From NCBI GenBank assembly GCA_963730685.1, contig CAVSSP010000005.1, forward strand, positions 62,001 to 126,000: a DNA stretch of 64,000 nucleotides, in the 5' to 3' direction. Of the stretch, positions 27,264 through 35,861 are shown in pieces. Within the stretch, counting starts at the first letter, position 1; each line of letters starts with the position of its first letter. Under the pieces are notes generated by a model, which saw nothing but the letters and a program-made list of their open reading frames with translations, searched no databases and was not told where the DNA came from. The stretch is from Bog-756 sp963730685 (GTDB taxonomy: Bacteria; Actinomycetota; Acidimicrobiia; Acidimicrobiales; RAAP-2). The position numbers and the translations under genes are program-made.

Positions 27264-27615
27264 TGCTGTGGCCCTTCTCCTCTGGACTGAACCTGCCGGC
27301 CCAACACCGGACGTGAGACGCTGCTGATCCTGACACGCGCCGGCGGTGGCCCGACCAGGAGATCGTGACGCCAGGTATCTCCCGTGCGCCGCGCAGATTG
27401 CCGACCGACGCTGCACTTCCCGGCTGAGAGTACCCCTACTGTGCACGCTCCAGATCGTGGCGGGGAAATCTCCGCCGTTGAAAGTGAGGCGGGACCTGGG
27501 GAACGTCGACGGTCTGGAATCTGATGCCTTCGTCAGCCAGCACCGGGCGGGAGTGCCGCGCCGCGCTCGGCTGGCAGGGCCCGGCCGTCGGCCCGGCCAC
27601 CCTTCGGGCGCCCCG
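27264..27615. other. Intergenic region with a small hairpin
   Basis: These 352 bases lie between the 3' end of the SGNH hydrolase gene and the monooxygenase start, both on the minus strand. The only structure I see is GGCGGGGA/TCTCCGCC (27459-27476), a near-perfect 8-bp stem with a two-base loop. It lacks a following T-run, so a terminator role is uncertain. No coding frame is convincing. Confidence 0.35.
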
Positions 27616-28719
27616 TCAGCCGGATGCCACCGTCACCGACTCCGAGGCCGTGGTCGTCCCACCCTTGTTGGCGGCGTCGATGGTGAACGGGTACGTCCCG
27701 GACCTCGACGGGACGCCGGACAGGATCCCGTCACCGGAGAGTGTGAGCCCTTTCGGGAGCTGGCCGGCGTGGTGCACCCTGACCGCCGGTATGCCACCGA
27801 CGGTGAAGGCGAACGAGTAGGACCGGCCCATGGTGCCGTCGGGGGGCGTGCCCGACACGGTGGGGGGCACCACCAGTACCTTCTCGAATGCGTCGGCCAG
27901 CTGGGCGTACCCGGTGTTGTTGGTGTGGATGGTCGGGCCACCCGGCGTGCACATCCAGGTCCAATTGCAGATCGTGGCCACATTGGACGGCACCTGCTGA
28001 CCGTCCCAGGTGGCGGAACCACCGAAGTCACCGGTCCCGAACTGTTTGAACGCCGAGGCGACGGTCACCCCGTCGCGGGCGTACACCGAGCTGAGGGCGT
28101 CATTCAGCTGCTCCAACAACGGAACACTCATCCGGGCCTGCTGCTCACCACTGGTGCCGTCGAGCCAGAAGGCCAGGTAGGGGTCGTAGTACGTCATGCC
28201 CACGATCGGGACGGTCCTGCTGGCCGCACGCAGCCCGCCGACGATCAGGGGGAGATTGGCCTCCACCTGGGCCAGCCCGCTCTCGAAGCAGGCCTGGTCG
28301 ATGATCCCTCCCGGTGCGCACCCGAGTACGTCATCGGCGCCGATGTCGATGGTCACGAACGCCACCTGGCCCGGATGAGCCTTCAGGAAGGCCTCGGCAT
28401 CCCCGAGCTGGCTGCCGGTGGTGTACTTCGTGCAGTGGCCACCGTGCAGCATGGTGGTCGTGGTCTCCCCTCCGCATCCGAGGTTGTTGACCTGCAACCC
28501 CGGAATCAGGGGCTGGGCGTAGGAGAGCAGGTCGTTCACGTAGTCAGCCCCTCCCGTCGATCCGGTGCCGGTGACGAGGGATGCACCCAGAGCCACGTCG
28601 TACCTGGTCGGGGTCTGGGCAGGGCCGGCCGTGGCCGGCCCGACGGGTGCCACAAGCATGAGCGCGGCGGCGACCAGCGTTGCCGCCACGAGTTGCCCTG
28701 ATGACCGGGCCTTCCTCAT
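27616..28719 (-). CDS. Secreted SGNH/GDSL-type hydrolase with C-terminal Ig-like domain
   Basis: A 367-residue exported protein. Residues 1 to about 33 form a signal peptide (basic start, then LVAATLVAAALMLVAPVG, cleavage near TAG-PAQ). The SGNH esterase core follows: block I VALGASLVTGTGS, block II LGCGGETTTTM, block III DIGADDVLG, and a late His in TIHTNNTGYAQLA that may be the catalytic base. The last about 85 residues form a putative Ig fold (GLTLSGDGILSGVPSRSGTYPFTI). Ester substrates such as lipids or acetylated polysaccharide are possible. ATG at 28719 was preferred over an upstream start because AGGAG lies about eight bases before it. It follows another secreted protein gene by 112 bp on the same strand. 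Confidence 0.82.
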   Translation of the reverse strand: MRKARSSGQLVAATLVAAALMLVAPVGPATAGPAQTPTRYDVALGASLVTGTGSTGGADYVNDLLSYAQPLIPGLQVNNLGCGGETTTTMLHGGHCTKYTTGSQLGDAEAFLKAHPGQVAFVTIDIGADDVLGCAPGGIIDQACFESGLAQVEANLPLIVGGLRAASRTVPIVGMTYYDPYLAFWLDGTSGEQQARMSVPLLEQLNDALSSVYARDGVTVASAFKQFGTGDFGGSATWDGQQVPSNVATICNWTWMCTPGGPTIHTNNTGYAQLADAFEKVLVVPPTVSGTPPDGTMGRSYSFAFTVGGIPAVRVHHAGQLPKGLTLSGDGILSGVPSRSGTYPFTIDAANKGGTTTASESVTVASG

Positions 28720-28831
28720 CGCCCACTCCTTTCGACGTCGCACCCCGCCCGCCCGAGCGCATGGTTCACAACTCGCCGAGGCCTCTCCATCTGCGATTCC
28801 TGGTGTTCATCGCCGCGGTCGCGGCCCCGGC

Positions 28832-30283
28832 TCAGCCGCACGTCGGTTGGATCTGCGCCTTCAGGGCTTCGTCCCACGCAGTCAGCTGCGCCGGGGAGTA
28901 CTGCTGGAATCCGGAGGACCCCGGTCCCGGCGGCCATACTTCAACCGACTGGGCGTGATAGGCGATTCCCACGCCGATGGTCTGACAGAGGTCGACGTCG
29001 GGACTGAAGGTCTGGAAGTCCACCGGAACGTCATGGTCGAACTGATGCCACAGCGAGTCGATGTTGCCGTACACCAGGGCCTGTTGGGTGCTGACCGAGT
29101 CCTGCAGACCATGGTTGTCGAGGATGCACAGAGGCGAATCGCCCGTGATCTCCGATGAGGCGCACTGTTCCATGATGGCTGCCGTCACTGCGGTGCCCGG
29201 GCTCCGGACTCCCGTCGACGACACATTGCTGAAGCTGTTGAAGGTGAAGTCGACGGCCGTGTGCTTCCAGGCGGAATAGTTGGCCAGTGCACCGTCCAGG
29301 CACTGCTGCTGGTCAGCACTCGTCCAACCGGCGGCCAGCAGCGCCTGGATGCCTGCCTCGGTCATGACGAACGGCTCATCGGTCTCCGTGTTGCAGGAAG
29401 AGACCGCCACTTCGCTCAGCAGGGGATTGCTGTCGTAGTGCTTGGCCAGTGCATTCTGGAAATCAGTCCACTGCTGCTCGTAGTCGGCCATCCAATACCG
29501 GCCGAGGGTGGCCGATACCGGACGGTTGGCGTCACCGGGGACCGTGATGGGCGGCCCATCGAGCGCCTTTACCCACTGAGGGGCGGTGAAACCGCTCCAG
29601 ACCCGTAGTTTTGCCTTGAGGGGATGGGTTGGATTGGCAGCGTTGTAGTCACTCACCGAAGCCAGGTCGGCGTCGAGGGGTGCGAAGTCGAATCCGGCCT
29701 TGGTGGGCTCGAGCTGCGCCCAGGTCAGATTGAGCACGATGCCCGAGAACGCAGCCGCATAGCCGGTGAGTTCAGATGTCGGTGTCACCGGGAAGGGCTG
29801 GGACGCGTCGTAGGGAGCTTGGACACCCTTGTCTACGAGGCCGTCGACGAGTGGTTTCACCGTCGCCGACGTCGCCGAGGGAGCAATGGTGAGGGTGGCA
29901 GATGCCGAGGTCGCTGTGCCCGAGGGGTTGGAGACGACGGCCCGGTAGATGCTCTCGTCGTCGGCCGTCGTGGCGGTGATACTCAGCTTCGATGATGAGG
30001 GCCCGACATCGGAAAACGGGCCTCCGTCGCTCGAGACCTGCCACTGGTAAGCCGGTTTCGGCGACCCGGTGGCCTCGACCTTGAAGTGGGCCACCTTCCC
30101 GAACTTCACCGAGGCGCTCTGAGGCTGCCCGGTGATGGTCGGAGATGCCGCCGGGGTGGCAGCCGCCACGACGGTGACGAACGGGACGAACGGGATGAAC
30201 GAAGCAACGATGGCTGAGATGGCGACGGTGCAGGCGGTTTCCCCAAACCGACTCCTCTTCGATGTCGTTCGCACGCCACGCAT
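28832..30283 (-). CDS. Secreted protein with Ig-like domain and glycoside-hydrolase-like barrel
   Basis: A 483-residue exported protein. A signal peptide covers residues 1 to about 35. An Ig-like domain (about residues 38-125: ITGQPQSASVKFGKVAHFKVEATGSPKPAYQW, here quoted in part) has the classic I-set look. The remaining about 340 residues resemble a TIM-barrel glycosidase of the GH42/GH5 type, with VLNLTWAQLEPTKAGFDF, LKAKLRVWSGFTAPQW, the acid-rich SSCNTETDEPF and a final VEVWPPGPG. The catalytic Glu pair cannot be placed with certainty. The start is uncertain: ATG at 30283 or TTG at 30295. The AT-rich stretch just upstream (30296-30330) contains CATAAT-like sequence suitable for a promoter. 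The gene precedes the SGNH hydrolase gene. Confidence 0.65.
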   Translation of the reverse strand: MRGVRTTSKRSRFGETACTVAISAIVASFIPFVPFVTVVAAATPAASPTITGQPQSASVKFGKVAHFKVEATGSPKPAYQWQVSSDGGPFSDVGPSSSKLSITATTADDESIYRAVVSNPSGTATSASATLTIAPSATSATVKPLVDGLVDKGVQAPYDASQPFPVTPTSELTGYAAAFSGIVLNLTWAQLEPTKAGFDFAPLDADLASVSDYNAANPTHPLKAKLRVWSGFTAPQWVKALDGPPITVPGDANRPVSATLGRYWMADYEQQWTDFQNALAKHYDSNPLLSEVAVSSCNTETDEPFVMTEAGIQALLAAGWTSADQQQCLDGALANYSAWKHTAVDFTFNSFSNVSSTGVRSPGTAVTAAIMEQCASSEITGDSPLCILDNHGLQDSVSTQQALVYGNIDSLWHQFDHDVPVDFQTFSPDVDLCQTIGVGIAYHAQSVEVWPPGPGSSGFQQYSPAQLTAWDEALKAQIQPTCG

Positions 30284-30369
30284 CTTGGCGGGCAAATATT
30301 ATGAGACCGTTAGGTCGCCAAAAAAATGCCTACTCTCGTCCGCCGTCGGATCGGCCCGCGGTCCGACCC

Positions 30370-30810
30370 CTAGTGGTTGCAGGGCATTCCGGTCGAGGCT
30401 GCTTCCGTCCTGAACCCTCCCACCAGGGTCAGACGCTCGCCTTCCGCCAGCCTCGTCGTGGTGAGGAGCGCGAGGAGGAGGTCACGAACGATATCCGTGG
30501 TGGGCGTGGTGGCCAGCCAGATGCGATGGAAGTTGGGGTGCGGCCTTTCGCACCGCGAGTGACACGGAACCCCGGGCGGAGTCCATCCCGATGCCTGCAG
30601 GCGCCGCTCCTGGACGGCGGTCAGCCTGTCCGGCCCGGAGAGAAAGGTGTTGCTCACCACCTCGCCGAATGCGGCGTCCCGATTGAACAGCATCTGGGCA
30701 TAGTGCCGGCCGTGCTCGATGGCGAGAAAGTCATCGCAGTCGACCCGACTCCGATCGGACGCGATGTGCAGTTCCTTTGCTATCTCATCCAGGGCTCCGA
30801 CGAGCGACAC
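30370..30810 (-). CDS. TY-Chap-like chaperone-fold protein
   Basis: A 146-residue protein. The central and C-terminal part matches the pattern of TY-Chap (type III secretion chaperone/YbjN-like) domains common in actinomycetes. It shows FGEVVSNTFLSGPDRLTAVQERRL, then ASGWTPPG, the Cys/His-containing PCHSRCERPHPNFHRIW, and a closing helix DIVRDLLLALL. Published work places many such domains in nucleotide-dependent conflict systems as peptide-binding chaperones; here no such partner is adjacent. GTG at 30810 has GGAGG nine bases upstream. The assignment is by eye to the motif E-x-SN-x-L...GWxPP...NFxRxW and is moderate. Confidence 0.6.
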   Translation of the reverse strand: MSLVGALDEIAKELHIASDRSRVDCDDFLAIEHGRHYAQMLFNRDAAFGEVVSNTFLSGPDRLTAVQERRLQASGWTPPGVPCHSRCERPHPNFHRIWLATTPTTDIVRDLLLALLTTTRLAEGERLTLVGGFRTEAASTGMPCNH

Positions 30811-30968
30811 ACGCGCTGACCTCCAACGATGAGGGTACCTATCGGTTGTGACGACCGAACCTCACTGCTCTCGAAGCACCGCCCTCTTGCAGGGCTGACG
30901 CCGCGCTCGGTGACGGGTGGAACACACTGAGCGTCCTCTCCTATCGCTGCGCAGCCGACGGTGGGAAC

Positions 30969-31238
30969 ATGGAACTCGTGGGGGCAGCCGCAAGATCAGT
31001 GGAGAACGCCGCAGGCGTTTCTCTCGGCGACCTGATCGATTTCTGTGCCCGGTGTGTCGCCCTGGGTATCCCTGAGTCCACCAAGCTGCGGGCCGTGTCC
31101 AACGACCACCGGTCGCTGGTCGCCATCTCCGCAGAGAGCCAGCTGTCCTCACCGCCCGAGTTCGTGAGCTCGGCGAACGCCGACTACGGCACGATCATCG
31201 ACGGTGGGATCATCATCGACATCCCCGGCGAGGAGTAG
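30969..31238 (+). CDS. Hypothetical small protein
   Basis: An 89-residue acidic protein I do not recognise. It reads MELVGAAARSVENAAGVSLG, then DLIDFCARCVALGIPEST, ending in a hydrophobic strand pair GTIIDGGIIIDIPGEE. GGTGGGAAC precedes the ATG as a weak ribosome site. It is the only plus-strand gene in this part of the window, divergent from the TY-Chap-like gene and convergent with a methyltransferase gene. The codon pattern looks real (frame-consistent third-position GC), but there is no family support. Confidence 0.45.
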   Translation: MELVGAAARSVENAAGVSLGDLIDFCARCVALGIPESTKLRAVSNDHRSLVAISAESQLSSPPEFVSSANADYGTIIDGGIIIDIPGEE

Positions 31239-31277
31239 GGACCGATCCTTCGACGGCGTTGCGCCGTCGCGGGAGGA

Positions 31278-32024
31278 TCACCCCTCACCGGCACGATCCC
31301 GACGGACTGATCGACGGGCGCACAACAGCATCAGTCGGGGGATGGCGGACGCGTGGGGAACCACCCCCATCTCGTCGAGGAGGGCCGGGGGCGGTGGGGG
31401 CTCGACCATGTCTTCGATGAGCAGTCCGACGCGACCCATGGCGTGGACGTATCTGCTCAGTGGCCGGTGGGCGAACTGGAGCTGGACGCCGGGTGCGATC
31501 TCGTCGATCGCCACATCGTCCTGCAGGTAGGGACCGACCCGCCAGAAGTGATCGCCCGAGTTCAGGTCCTCCACCCATCCGCTCCCCGGGGTCTGGAGGA
31601 ACGGATGGACCAGGAACAAGAGGAACAGTCCATCTGGCTCGAGCACCCGGGAGACCTCGCTCAGGGCGGCCTCGAACTGATCGACATGCTCGAGCGCCAG
31701 GCACAGGACCACCGCGTCGAAGCTCGAGTCCGGCGCGGGGATCTGCTCGGACCGCCCCCGCACGAAGCGGGCCGGGCCACCCCGTTCTCGAGCCACGCGG
31801 ACCTGTGCCGCCGTCGGATCGAGTCCGACGACGTCGGCGCCGAGGCCGGCGATTCGGCGGCTGACCTGTCCTTCGCCACATCCGACATCCAACACCCGCC
31901 GTGCCCCGCGCAAGAAGTGGTCGACGAGGGGAAGGATCTGCTCCTCGTACTCGGGGTCGACCCCGTCGGTGAACCCCTCCTGCCACCAGGCCGCGTGCTG
32001 CTCCCAGAGCGCGTCGCCGACCAT
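31278..32024 (-). CDS. Class I SAM-dependent methyltransferase
   Basis: A 248-residue enzyme with a Rossmann methyltransferase fold of the UbiE/type 11 kind. Motif I is VLDVGCGEGQ near residue 45. ADVVGLDPTAAQV gives the acidic loop, FDAVVLCLALEHVD is motif II, and LEPDGLFLLFLVHPF is motif III. The C-terminal part, including HRPLSRYVHAMGRVGLLIEDMVEP, is typical of small-molecule methyltransferases. The methyl acceptor cannot be predicted. It lies 27 bp downstream of the maleylpyruvate-isomerase-type gene on the same strand, so the two may share a transcript. Confidence 0.85.
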   Translation of the reverse strand: MVGDALWEQHAAWWQEGFTDGVDPEYEEQILPLVDHFLRGARRVLDVGCGEGQVSRRIAGLGADVVGLDPTAAQVRVARERGGPARFVRGRSEQIPAPDSSFDAVVLCLALEHVDQFEAALSEVSRVLEPDGLFLLFLVHPFLQTPGSGWVEDLNSGDHFWRVGPYLQDDVAIDEIAPGVQLQFAHRPLSRYVHAMGRVGLLIEDMVEPPPPPALLDEMGVVPHASAIPRLMLLCARRSVRRDRAGEG

Positions 32025-32051
32025 GGGGGTGAGGGTAGCTCCCGCTCCCGC

Positions 32052-32807
32052 TCAGAAGCCGGGAAGCGCCTTCCGCAGATCGGCGAGGAGCTCGCCGTCG
32101 GCGCCTGCCGGGGTGTGGTCGGGATCGAGGCGACCGTAGACCAGGCGGATGAATGCCTCGGACGTGAGCTCGAGGTCGGCTCGGTCGGCCGGCTCGGTCG
32201 GGGTCATCTCGAAGGTGTCCGCCCCCAGGACGATGGTGAAGCCACGGTCGGGCGCGGTCGTCCGCACGTGCACGGTGGCCTCACGACCGATCGGCTTGCC
32301 GGCGAACCGTGCCACCATGCCGAGGTTGTCGATCACCACGGCGGTCGCACTGTCGGGGAGCACGGCGGCCGGATCGGCCACCACCTCGATGTCCCAGGTA
32401 TGGAGGGCATGCTCGTTCAGTCGCATCGCCACCGCGGCCGGGAACTCGAGCGCGAACGGTCCCATGGCCAGGCGGAAGTCGGCCCGCTGCCCGTCGTCGA
32501 GGGCATCGAGTTGCTCGACCAGGGCGGCGTCGGCCACCAGGGCGTCTGCTGCCTGCTCCTCGGGTGGCTTGGCGTTCCACCGGTCCCACACGCCCTGTTG
32601 GAAGTCGGGGTCGGTCTCGGCCCCGTTGACGAAGTCCTCCACCCGCTGTCGAAAGATGACGGCCCCCGATCCCACGTGGGACAGGACGTCAGCGACATTC
32701 CACTCGGTGGGGTAGGCCGGCTGGCGGAGTGCCGGAGCCCCGAGGTCGTCGACGATGGCGCGCAGGTGTGCCACCGACGCATGGAGTGCGGTCAGTTCAT
32801 CGCTCAT
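32052..32807 (-). CDS. Maleylpyruvate isomerase-type (mycothiol-dependent, DinB-like) protein
   Basis: A 251-residue protein of the MDMPI family. An N-terminal DinB-like four-helix bundle shows TEWNVADVLSHVGSGA, where the His is a metal ligand. A C-terminal MDMPI domain includes HTWDIEVVADP and DTFEMTPTEPADRADLEL. Members isomerise maleylpyruvate with mycothiol or act as other thiol-transferases; most actinomycete copies are uncharacterised. Its presence fits an organism that makes mycothiol. ATG at 32807 was taken, with an in-frame TTG nine bases upstream as alternative. It sits between the nitroreductase and methyltransferase genes on one strand. Confidence 0.82.
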   Translation of the reverse strand: MSDELTALHASVAHLRAIVDDLGAPALRQPAYPTEWNVADVLSHVGSGAVIFRQRVEDFVNGAETDPDFQQGVWDRWNAKPPEEQAADALVADAALVEQLDALDDGQRADFRLAMGPFALEFPAAVAMRLNEHALHTWDIEVVADPAAVLPDSATAVVIDNLGMVARFAGKPIGREATVHVRTTAPDRGFTIVLGADTFEMTPTEPADRADLELTSEAFIRLVYGRLDPDHTPAGADGELLADLRKALPGF

Positions 32808-32843
32808 GGTTGTCAACCTAGGGGGTGCCGCGGCCCCGTCGTA

Positions 32844-33590
32844 CTAGGTGGCCACCGGTGGGCCGGCGGAGGTGTGGTCCGTTCCCGCGGGGTCTTGGGC
32901 CCATTCCGGCGTCACCCCCCAGCCCTCGGAGTAGACGAGCTCGGACAGTGGCCGCCGCCGCACCGGACCGTGGCGACCGGCGGGCCTGCCGATGGTGATC
33001 GTCCCCGCCACGAACACCCCGTCGGGTATGGCGAGCAGTTGGCGTAGTTCCTGCTCGACCGGGTAGTGCATTCCGGTGAAGGCCCCACCGTAGCCAAGGG
33101 CCCTCGCCGCCAGCAGGAGGTTCTGGCACGCCGGGTAGATCGAGGCGCCTTCCATGGGGGTGGGTGCCCGGTAGCGGACCAGGCAGGGAAGGACCAGAAC
33201 CGGGACGTCCTCGAAGTGCTCGACGTAGTGCTGCATGGTGCGGGCCAGTCGGGCCTTCGGAGACGAGCGGTCGACGCCACTGCCGCGGTCGTACCCGTCT
33301 GCTTCCCGCTTGTCCCCCCAGATCCGCCGGGCCCCTTCGGCCACCATCCGCTTGGCCATGATCGCCTTGGGACCGTCGGCCAGCACGATGAAACGGAACG
33401 GCTGGCGGTTGGACCCACTCGGGGCCCTGGTGGCCGCGAAGAGCATTGCCCGCAGCGCCTCATCCGGCACCGGCTCGTTGGTGTACCGCCGAATCGTCCG
33501 GGTGGTCGTCAGTCCCTCGAGGAGTCCGACCTGATCGGCGGGAAGCGCCGTCCGGGCGAGCTGGCCGACGGGATCGGGAGGATCGGACAT
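32844..33590 (-). CDS. Nitroreductase family protein
   Basis: A 248-residue FMN-dependent oxidoreductase. TTRTIRRYTNEPVPDEALRA marks the phosphate-binding N-terminus, ATRAPSGSNRQPFRFIV the flavin site, and IYPACQNLLLAARALGYGGAFTGM the central helix and loop. It should reduce nitro, quinone or flavin-like substrates with NAD(P)H as a dimer. ATG at 33590 (MSDPPDP) was preferred to an upstream in-frame start at 33608. It is the first of three closely spaced minus-strand genes (nitroreductase, MDMPI, methyltransferase). Confidence 0.85.
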   Translation of the reverse strand: MSDPPDPVGQLARTALPADQVGLLEGLTTTRTIRRYTNEPVPDEALRAMLFAATRAPSGSNRQPFRFIVLADGPKAIMAKRMVAEGARRIWGDKREADGYDRGSGVDRSSPKARLARTMQHYVEHFEDVPVLVLPCLVRYRAPTPMEGASIYPACQNLLLAARALGYGGAFTGMHYPVEQELRQLLAIPDGVFVAGTITIGRPAGRHGPVRRRPLSELVYSEGWGVTPEWAQDPAGTDHTSAGPPVAT

Positions 33591-33936
33591 GCCGACAGCA
33601 TGCTGCAACGACTAGAGGCCGGCCAACCCTGCAGGGGGCCGGGGACGGGACGGTCCGTCGGATCCGACGGGCACCGAAGCGCAGTCGATCGGCGGCGCGT
33701 GCACGAGCCTCCCGTGCGAAAGCCCTGGACCCTCGAGATCCCGGACAGGCGGCGGAGACGGCGGAGGTCACGGGCTCGGTGGGCCCACGGCGCGGCAGTC
33801 GGACGCCGGGTCTGGCTCCCGCTCCGGGGCCTCCCCGCCGACCCCCCGAGGCCGCCGCCGAAACAGCTGAAGTTCCGGCCCGGACATGCCGATATCGGTC
33901 ACCATGGAGTCACCCCGTCTCCACGGGAGGCGATCG
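33591..33936. other. Divergent intergenic region
   Basis: These 346 bases lie between the nitroreductase start and the NlpC/P60 gene start and should hold both promoters. The sequence is very GC-rich. I see no convincing promoter hexamers, RNA gene or additional coding frame. Confidence 0.4.
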
Positions 33937-35280
33937 ATGCGCGCACGGCTCATGCCCAAGGCCTCGGTGGTGCCGGTCCTCGGGGCGCTCCTCCTCCTCG
34001 TAGCCCTGGTCGGCCTGTCCACGTCGGTCGACGTCCATCGGGCCGCCGCCGCCTCGCCGGGTGATCAGATCGCCGCGGTGGCCGCGTCGCAGGCGGGGGT
34101 GCCGTACTGCGACGGGGGCGGGAACATCAACGGCCCCACCAACGGTGGCGTCGTCGAGTCCGGGTGCGGGCCGGGCGTCAAGGGGTTCGACTGCATGAGC
34201 CTGGTCCAGTTCGCCGTCTACCAGGTCACCGGGATCGCCCTTCCCGGCGACGGGACCCAGCCCAAGGGAGTCGGGGCGTTCATCGCCCCCCAGGCCACCA
34301 TCGCCGAGGACACCGCCGGGCTCCTGCCGGGCGACGCCGTCTTCTGGGGAGGCGGCGGCGTCGGCTCCTTCGCCCACTCGGGCATCTATGCCGGCAACGG
34401 CTACGTCTGGGACGCCATCGGCGTCGACCAGCCCGTCCAGATGCACTCCATGGCCTACCTGCGCACCGTCTACTCCTATGACGGCGCCATGCGGTTCTGG
34501 GCCAGTGGCGGTGCCGCTCCGACCACCACCTCCAGCGGATTGGTGACTCCCATCGTCGGCATGGCCGCCCTACCGGGCGGCACCGGCTACTGGTTGGCCG
34601 ATGCGTCCGGGGGCGTGGCCGCCCACGGCTCCGCTGTCGACTACGGCTCGGTGGCCGGCCACCCCCTGAACGCCCCCATCGCACATATCGTCTCGACGCC
34701 GGACGGTGGCGGTTACTGGCTGGTGGCCTCCGACGGCGGGATCTTCGCCTTCGGCGACGCCCCGTTCTACGGCTCCATGGGAGGGCGCCGCCTCAACGCC
34801 CCCGTGGTGGACATCGCCCCCACCCCGGACGGCAAGGGGTACTGGCTGGTGGCCTCCGACGGCGGGATCTTCGCCTTCGGCGACGCCCGGTTCCACGGCT
34901 CCATGGGCGGTCGGCATCTCAACCAGCCCATCGTCGGGATCAGCGCCGACAATTCGACCGGTGGCTACTGGGAGGTCGCCTCCGACGGCGGCATCTTCGC
35001 CTTCGGCGCCCCCTTCTACGGCAGCACCGGCGGGATCCGGTTGACCCGGCCGGTCGACGGCATCGCCTCGCTCCCCGACGGGCAGGGGTACTGGTTCGTC
35101 GCCTCCGACGGCGGGATCTTCGCGGCGGGCAGCGCCCGGTTCCACGGCTCCACGGGTGGAACCAGGCTCGACGCGCCGGTCGTCGGGATGGCGTCGGATC
35201 CGGGCACCGGTGGCTACTGGCTGGTGGCCTCGGACGGCGGCGTGTTCACCTTCGACGCCCCGTTCTACGGGGCCGGCTGA
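33937..35280 (+). CDS. Secreted NlpC/P60-like cell wall hydrolase with GYWLVASDGG repeats
   Basis: A 447-residue exported protein. Residues 1 to about 38 form a signal peptide (VVPVLGALLLLVALVGLS, cleavage after RAAAA). Residues about 40-190 look like an NlpC/P60 endopeptidase: IAAVAASQAGVPY, catalytic Cys in GFDCMSLVQFAVY, LLPGDAVFWGG and His in SFAHSGIYAGNGYVWD. The rest is about six repeats of roughly 42 residues built around GYWLVASDGGIFAFGDA and FYGSMGG, likely forming beta blades or a propeller. It should cut peptidoglycan stem peptides outside the cell while the repeats bind wall or matrix. GGGAGG lies six bases before the ATG at 33937, which decides the start over 33904. Confidence 0.85.
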   Translation: MRARLMPKASVVPVLGALLLLVALVGLSTSVDVHRAAAASPGDQIAAVAASQAGVPYCDGGGNINGPTNGGVVESGCGPGVKGFDCMSLVQFAVYQVTGIALPGDGTQPKGVGAFIAPQATIAEDTAGLLPGDAVFWGGGGVGSFAHSGIYAGNGYVWDAIGVDQPVQMHSMAYLRTVYSYDGAMRFWASGGAAPTTTSSGLVTPIVGMAALPGGTGYWLADASGGVAAHGSAVDYGSVAGHPLNAPIAHIVSTPDGGGYWLVASDGGIFAFGDAPFYGSMGGRRLNAPVVDIAPTPDGKGYWLVASDGGIFAFGDARFHGSMGGRHLNQPIVGISADNSTGGYWEVASDGGIFAFGAPFYGSTGGIRLTRPVDGIASLPDGQGYWFVASDGGIFAAGSARFHGSTGGTRLDAPVVGMASDPGTGGYWLVASDGGVFTFDAPFYGAG

Positions 35281-35323
35281 CCGTCCGTCGGTGCCATGGT
35301 CGCGCCCCGGCGTGACCCGGATG

Positions 35324-35761
35324 TCAGTTCCTCATCACGTACTGCGGCCCGGGGCCGAGGCGGGCGGCGGCGTCGTCCGGATTGGCCAGCGCGCAGGTGC
35401 GCAGCGACAGGCACCCGCAACCGATGCAGCTGGTCAGCCCGCCCCGCAACGCCTCGAGCAGCTCGATGCGCTCGTCCAGTCGCTGTCGCCAGCCCGAGCT
35501 GAGGCGCTGCCAGTCCTTGGTACTGGGTGCCCGGTCGGCGGGCAGCACGGCCAGTGCCGTGACGATCTCGTCGAGGGACAGGCCCACCCGTTGGGCGATG
35601 CGTACGAAGGCGATCCGGCGGAGCACGTCCCGCCGGAACCGGCGCTGGCCGCCGGCCGTCCGTTCGGCGCTGACGAGCCCCTCCCGCTCGTAGAAGCGGA
35701 TCGCGGACGCGGCCAGGCCGCTGCGGTCGGCCACCTCGCCGATAGTGAGCAGTTCGTCCAC
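35324..35761 (-). CDS. soxR: Redox-sensing MerR-family regulator SoxR
   Basis: A 145-residue MerR-type regulator. The N-terminal helix-turn-helix reads LTIGEVADRSGLAASAIRFYEREGL. It is followed by the dimerisation helix and the iron-sulfur motif CIGCGCLSLRTCAL, whose four Cys (CxxCxCxxxxxC) hold the [2Fe-2S] cluster of SoxR. In actinomycetes SoxR responds to redox-active compounds and switches on small reductases and pumps. It uses a GTG start with AAGGGG upstream. It is divergent from an SDR/QueA-like operon, and the shared region has a promoter with the long spacer typical of MerR-regulated genes. That operon is therefore the likely target. Confidence 0.9.
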   Translation of the reverse strand: MDELLTIGEVADRSGLAASAIRFYEREGLVSAERTAGGQRRFRRDVLRRIAFVRIAQRVGLSLDEIVTALAVLPADRAPSTKDWQRLSSGWRQRLDERIELLEALRGGLTSCIGCGCLSLRTCALANPDDAAARLGPGPQYVMRN

Positions 35762-35783
35762 GGCACCCCTTTCGAAACACTCC

Positions 35784-35814
35784 TTGACTTAAACATTACT
35801 TTAACCCTTACGCT
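35784..35814 (+). promoter_or_regulatory. MerR/SoxR-type promoter with 19-bp spacer
   Basis: TTGACT (35784-35789) and TACGCT (35809-35814) are separated by 19 bp, the overlong spacer typical of MerR-family activated promoters. Within it lies the inverted repeat TTAAA-N6-TTTAA (35789-35804). It does not match the enterobacterial SoxR box closely. It points at the SDR gene starting at 35862. Confidence 0.5.
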
Positions 35815-35861
35815 GCCACAGAGGCGCCATCGACAGGTGCCGAGGAGAGGTGGTGGTCGAC

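Noticed and set aside
34560..35280. Repeats as a CRISPR array or DNA-level repeat element
   Set aside because: They are coding repeats of about 42 codons with diverged DNA, in frame with a secreted protein; no spacers or cas genes.
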